The notes under the pieces were generated by a model that saw nothing but the letters and a program-made list of their open reading frames with translations, was not told the DNA's origin and made no database searches. Below, piece after piece: positions 17,813 to 18,478 of a DNA stretch of 18,478 nucleotides. This stretch comes from Dunaliella salina (Eukaryota; Chlorophyta; Chlorophyceae; Chlamydomonadales; Dunaliellaceae). The stretch lies in contig MU069662.1 of NCBI GenBank assembly GCA_002284615.2, positions 326,013-344,490 on the forward strand. Direction: 5' to 3'. Position 1 is the stretch's first letter. The number at the start of each line of letters is the position of its first letter. The position numbers and the translations under genes were made by a program.

Positions 17813-18478
17813 AAGAAAGAAAAGAAAAGAAAAGAAAAGAAAAGAAAAGAAAAGAAAAGAAAAGAAAAACTACGTAGGCAGAAAAACTCTCCCTACATCA
17901 ATTAAGGAGGAGGAGACACATTGGCTCAAAAAGAGCCGTGTGCCCCCTCCACCACAAAGTATGAAAAAGCTAATTCTAATGTGGATCTGGAGGGTTACTA
18001 GAAGCTTCTGGCTCTAGAAACTGGCTGTGGGAAGTATTCTTGTTTTCAATAGCTCGGCGTGTGGTGACTAATTTGTGGGCACATTGAATAGAATGGGCAT
18101 GAAGTTGTTGAGCGAGCTTCGTGGCATGCTGATGATCCAATCCTAGTTGTTTGAATTGCTTGAGGGTATGCTCAGTGTAAATAGTTCCACCTACACCCAG
18201 GAGAATAGGGTGAATTGTAACAGCTTTAGCGTTAATAAGTTTGCAAAGGTCTGCATGTTGCTGCTTTGCTGCGTTCAACTGATGCTCTGGCCTTGTGTCT
18301 TCACAGAACTTGATTTCTATTAGGTGCACATGGCGTTCATTTGCATGGAGTTCATGGGGTTGCCTCATGCGGCTAGTTCTGGTGGTCCTCAGTGAGGAGC
18401 TGCGCAAAGCGTGATGGGAATGGGTAGGAGAAACACCGTTAGAAGTATGTTTGGCATTAAAAGGGTTGATCAGAACAG
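17813..18478 (-). mobile_element. Non-LTR retrotransposon copy C3, running off the window
   Basis: Its 3' end faces left: a tail of about ten TTTTC units (AAAAG on the plus strand, 17813-17867), then the terminal block (ctacgtaggcag, about 17868-17908), then the UTR hairpin (17915-17943) and the coding end. The 5' end is outside the window, so neither truncation nor target-site duplication can be judged. It interrupts the large element at about 17812. Confidence 0.85.
17976..18478 (-). pseudogene. Restriction-like endonuclease end and C-terminal domain (copy C3, partial)
   Basis: The frame is open from the window edge to TAG at about 17976. It has HLIEIKFCEDTRP (Glu and Lys codons at about 18317-18309), the E-x-K half of the PD-(D/E)XK core, then LLGVGGTIYTEHTLKQFKQL, KLAQQLHAHSIQ, TTRRAIENKNTSHSQ and SNPPDPH. 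This is the best-preserved C-terminal domain in the window and serves as the reference for C1 and C2. The PD half is not recognisable in the 50 or so codons upstream, where sequence is Ser/His/Arg-rich. It could be intact in the full genome copy; it is called pseudogene only by analogy with its neighbours. Confidence 0.65.

Overview
The window is repeat-dense eukaryotic nuclear DNA with no prokaryotic signals. It has long (CA/GT)n microsatellites and at least six copies or fragments of one lineage of non-LTR retrotransposon, nested inside each other. The domain set (cysteine protease, AP-like endonuclease, reverse transcriptase, PHD-like finger, RNase H, CCHC finger plus PD-(D/E)XK restriction-like endonuclease) matches the dual-endonuclease Dualen/RandI clade, first described in Chlamydomonas. 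A green alga is therefore my best guess for the host. That is an inference from the element family, not from a host gene.

Layout. 1-4919 is flanking DNA with two microsatellites, a dispersed repeat (3993-4122, partial copies at 4565-4613 and, inverted, 7549-7579) and one weak two-exon gene candidate on the minus strand (1072-1580). 4931-6551 is a 5'-truncated plus-strand copy (C1) bounded by a perfect 11-bp target-site duplication (TSD); its 3'UTR is split by a minus-strand copy (A1, 5268-6488). 6608-6985 is a degenerate minisatellite that overlaps a 526-bp segment bounded by a perfect 42-bp inverted repeat (6653-7178). 7184-7530 is another short truncated copy (C2).

From about 7727 to 17812 runs a nearly complete but decayed plus-strand element with domains in order: Josephin-like cysteine protease, AP endonuclease, reverse transcriptase, thumb/connection, a linker holding a (CA)n tract, PHD-like finger, chromo-like motif, RNase H, then the start of the finger/endonuclease region. 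It carries frameshifts and in-frame stops in nearly every module. It is interrupted by minus-strand copy B1 (14498-15981, perfect 11-bp TSD) and again near 17812 by minus-strand copy C3, which runs off the window.

The genes are parts of one polyprotein that would act in cis on its own RNA: endonucleases nick the target, the RT copies the RNA from its 3' end, and RNase H removes the template. Different subfamilies (A, B, C) share a terminal 3' sequence, a UTR hairpin and a (TTTTC)n tail, which suggests a common RT recognition signal. No copy seen here looks autonomous. I saw no rRNA, tRNA, CRISPR or bacterial-type operon.
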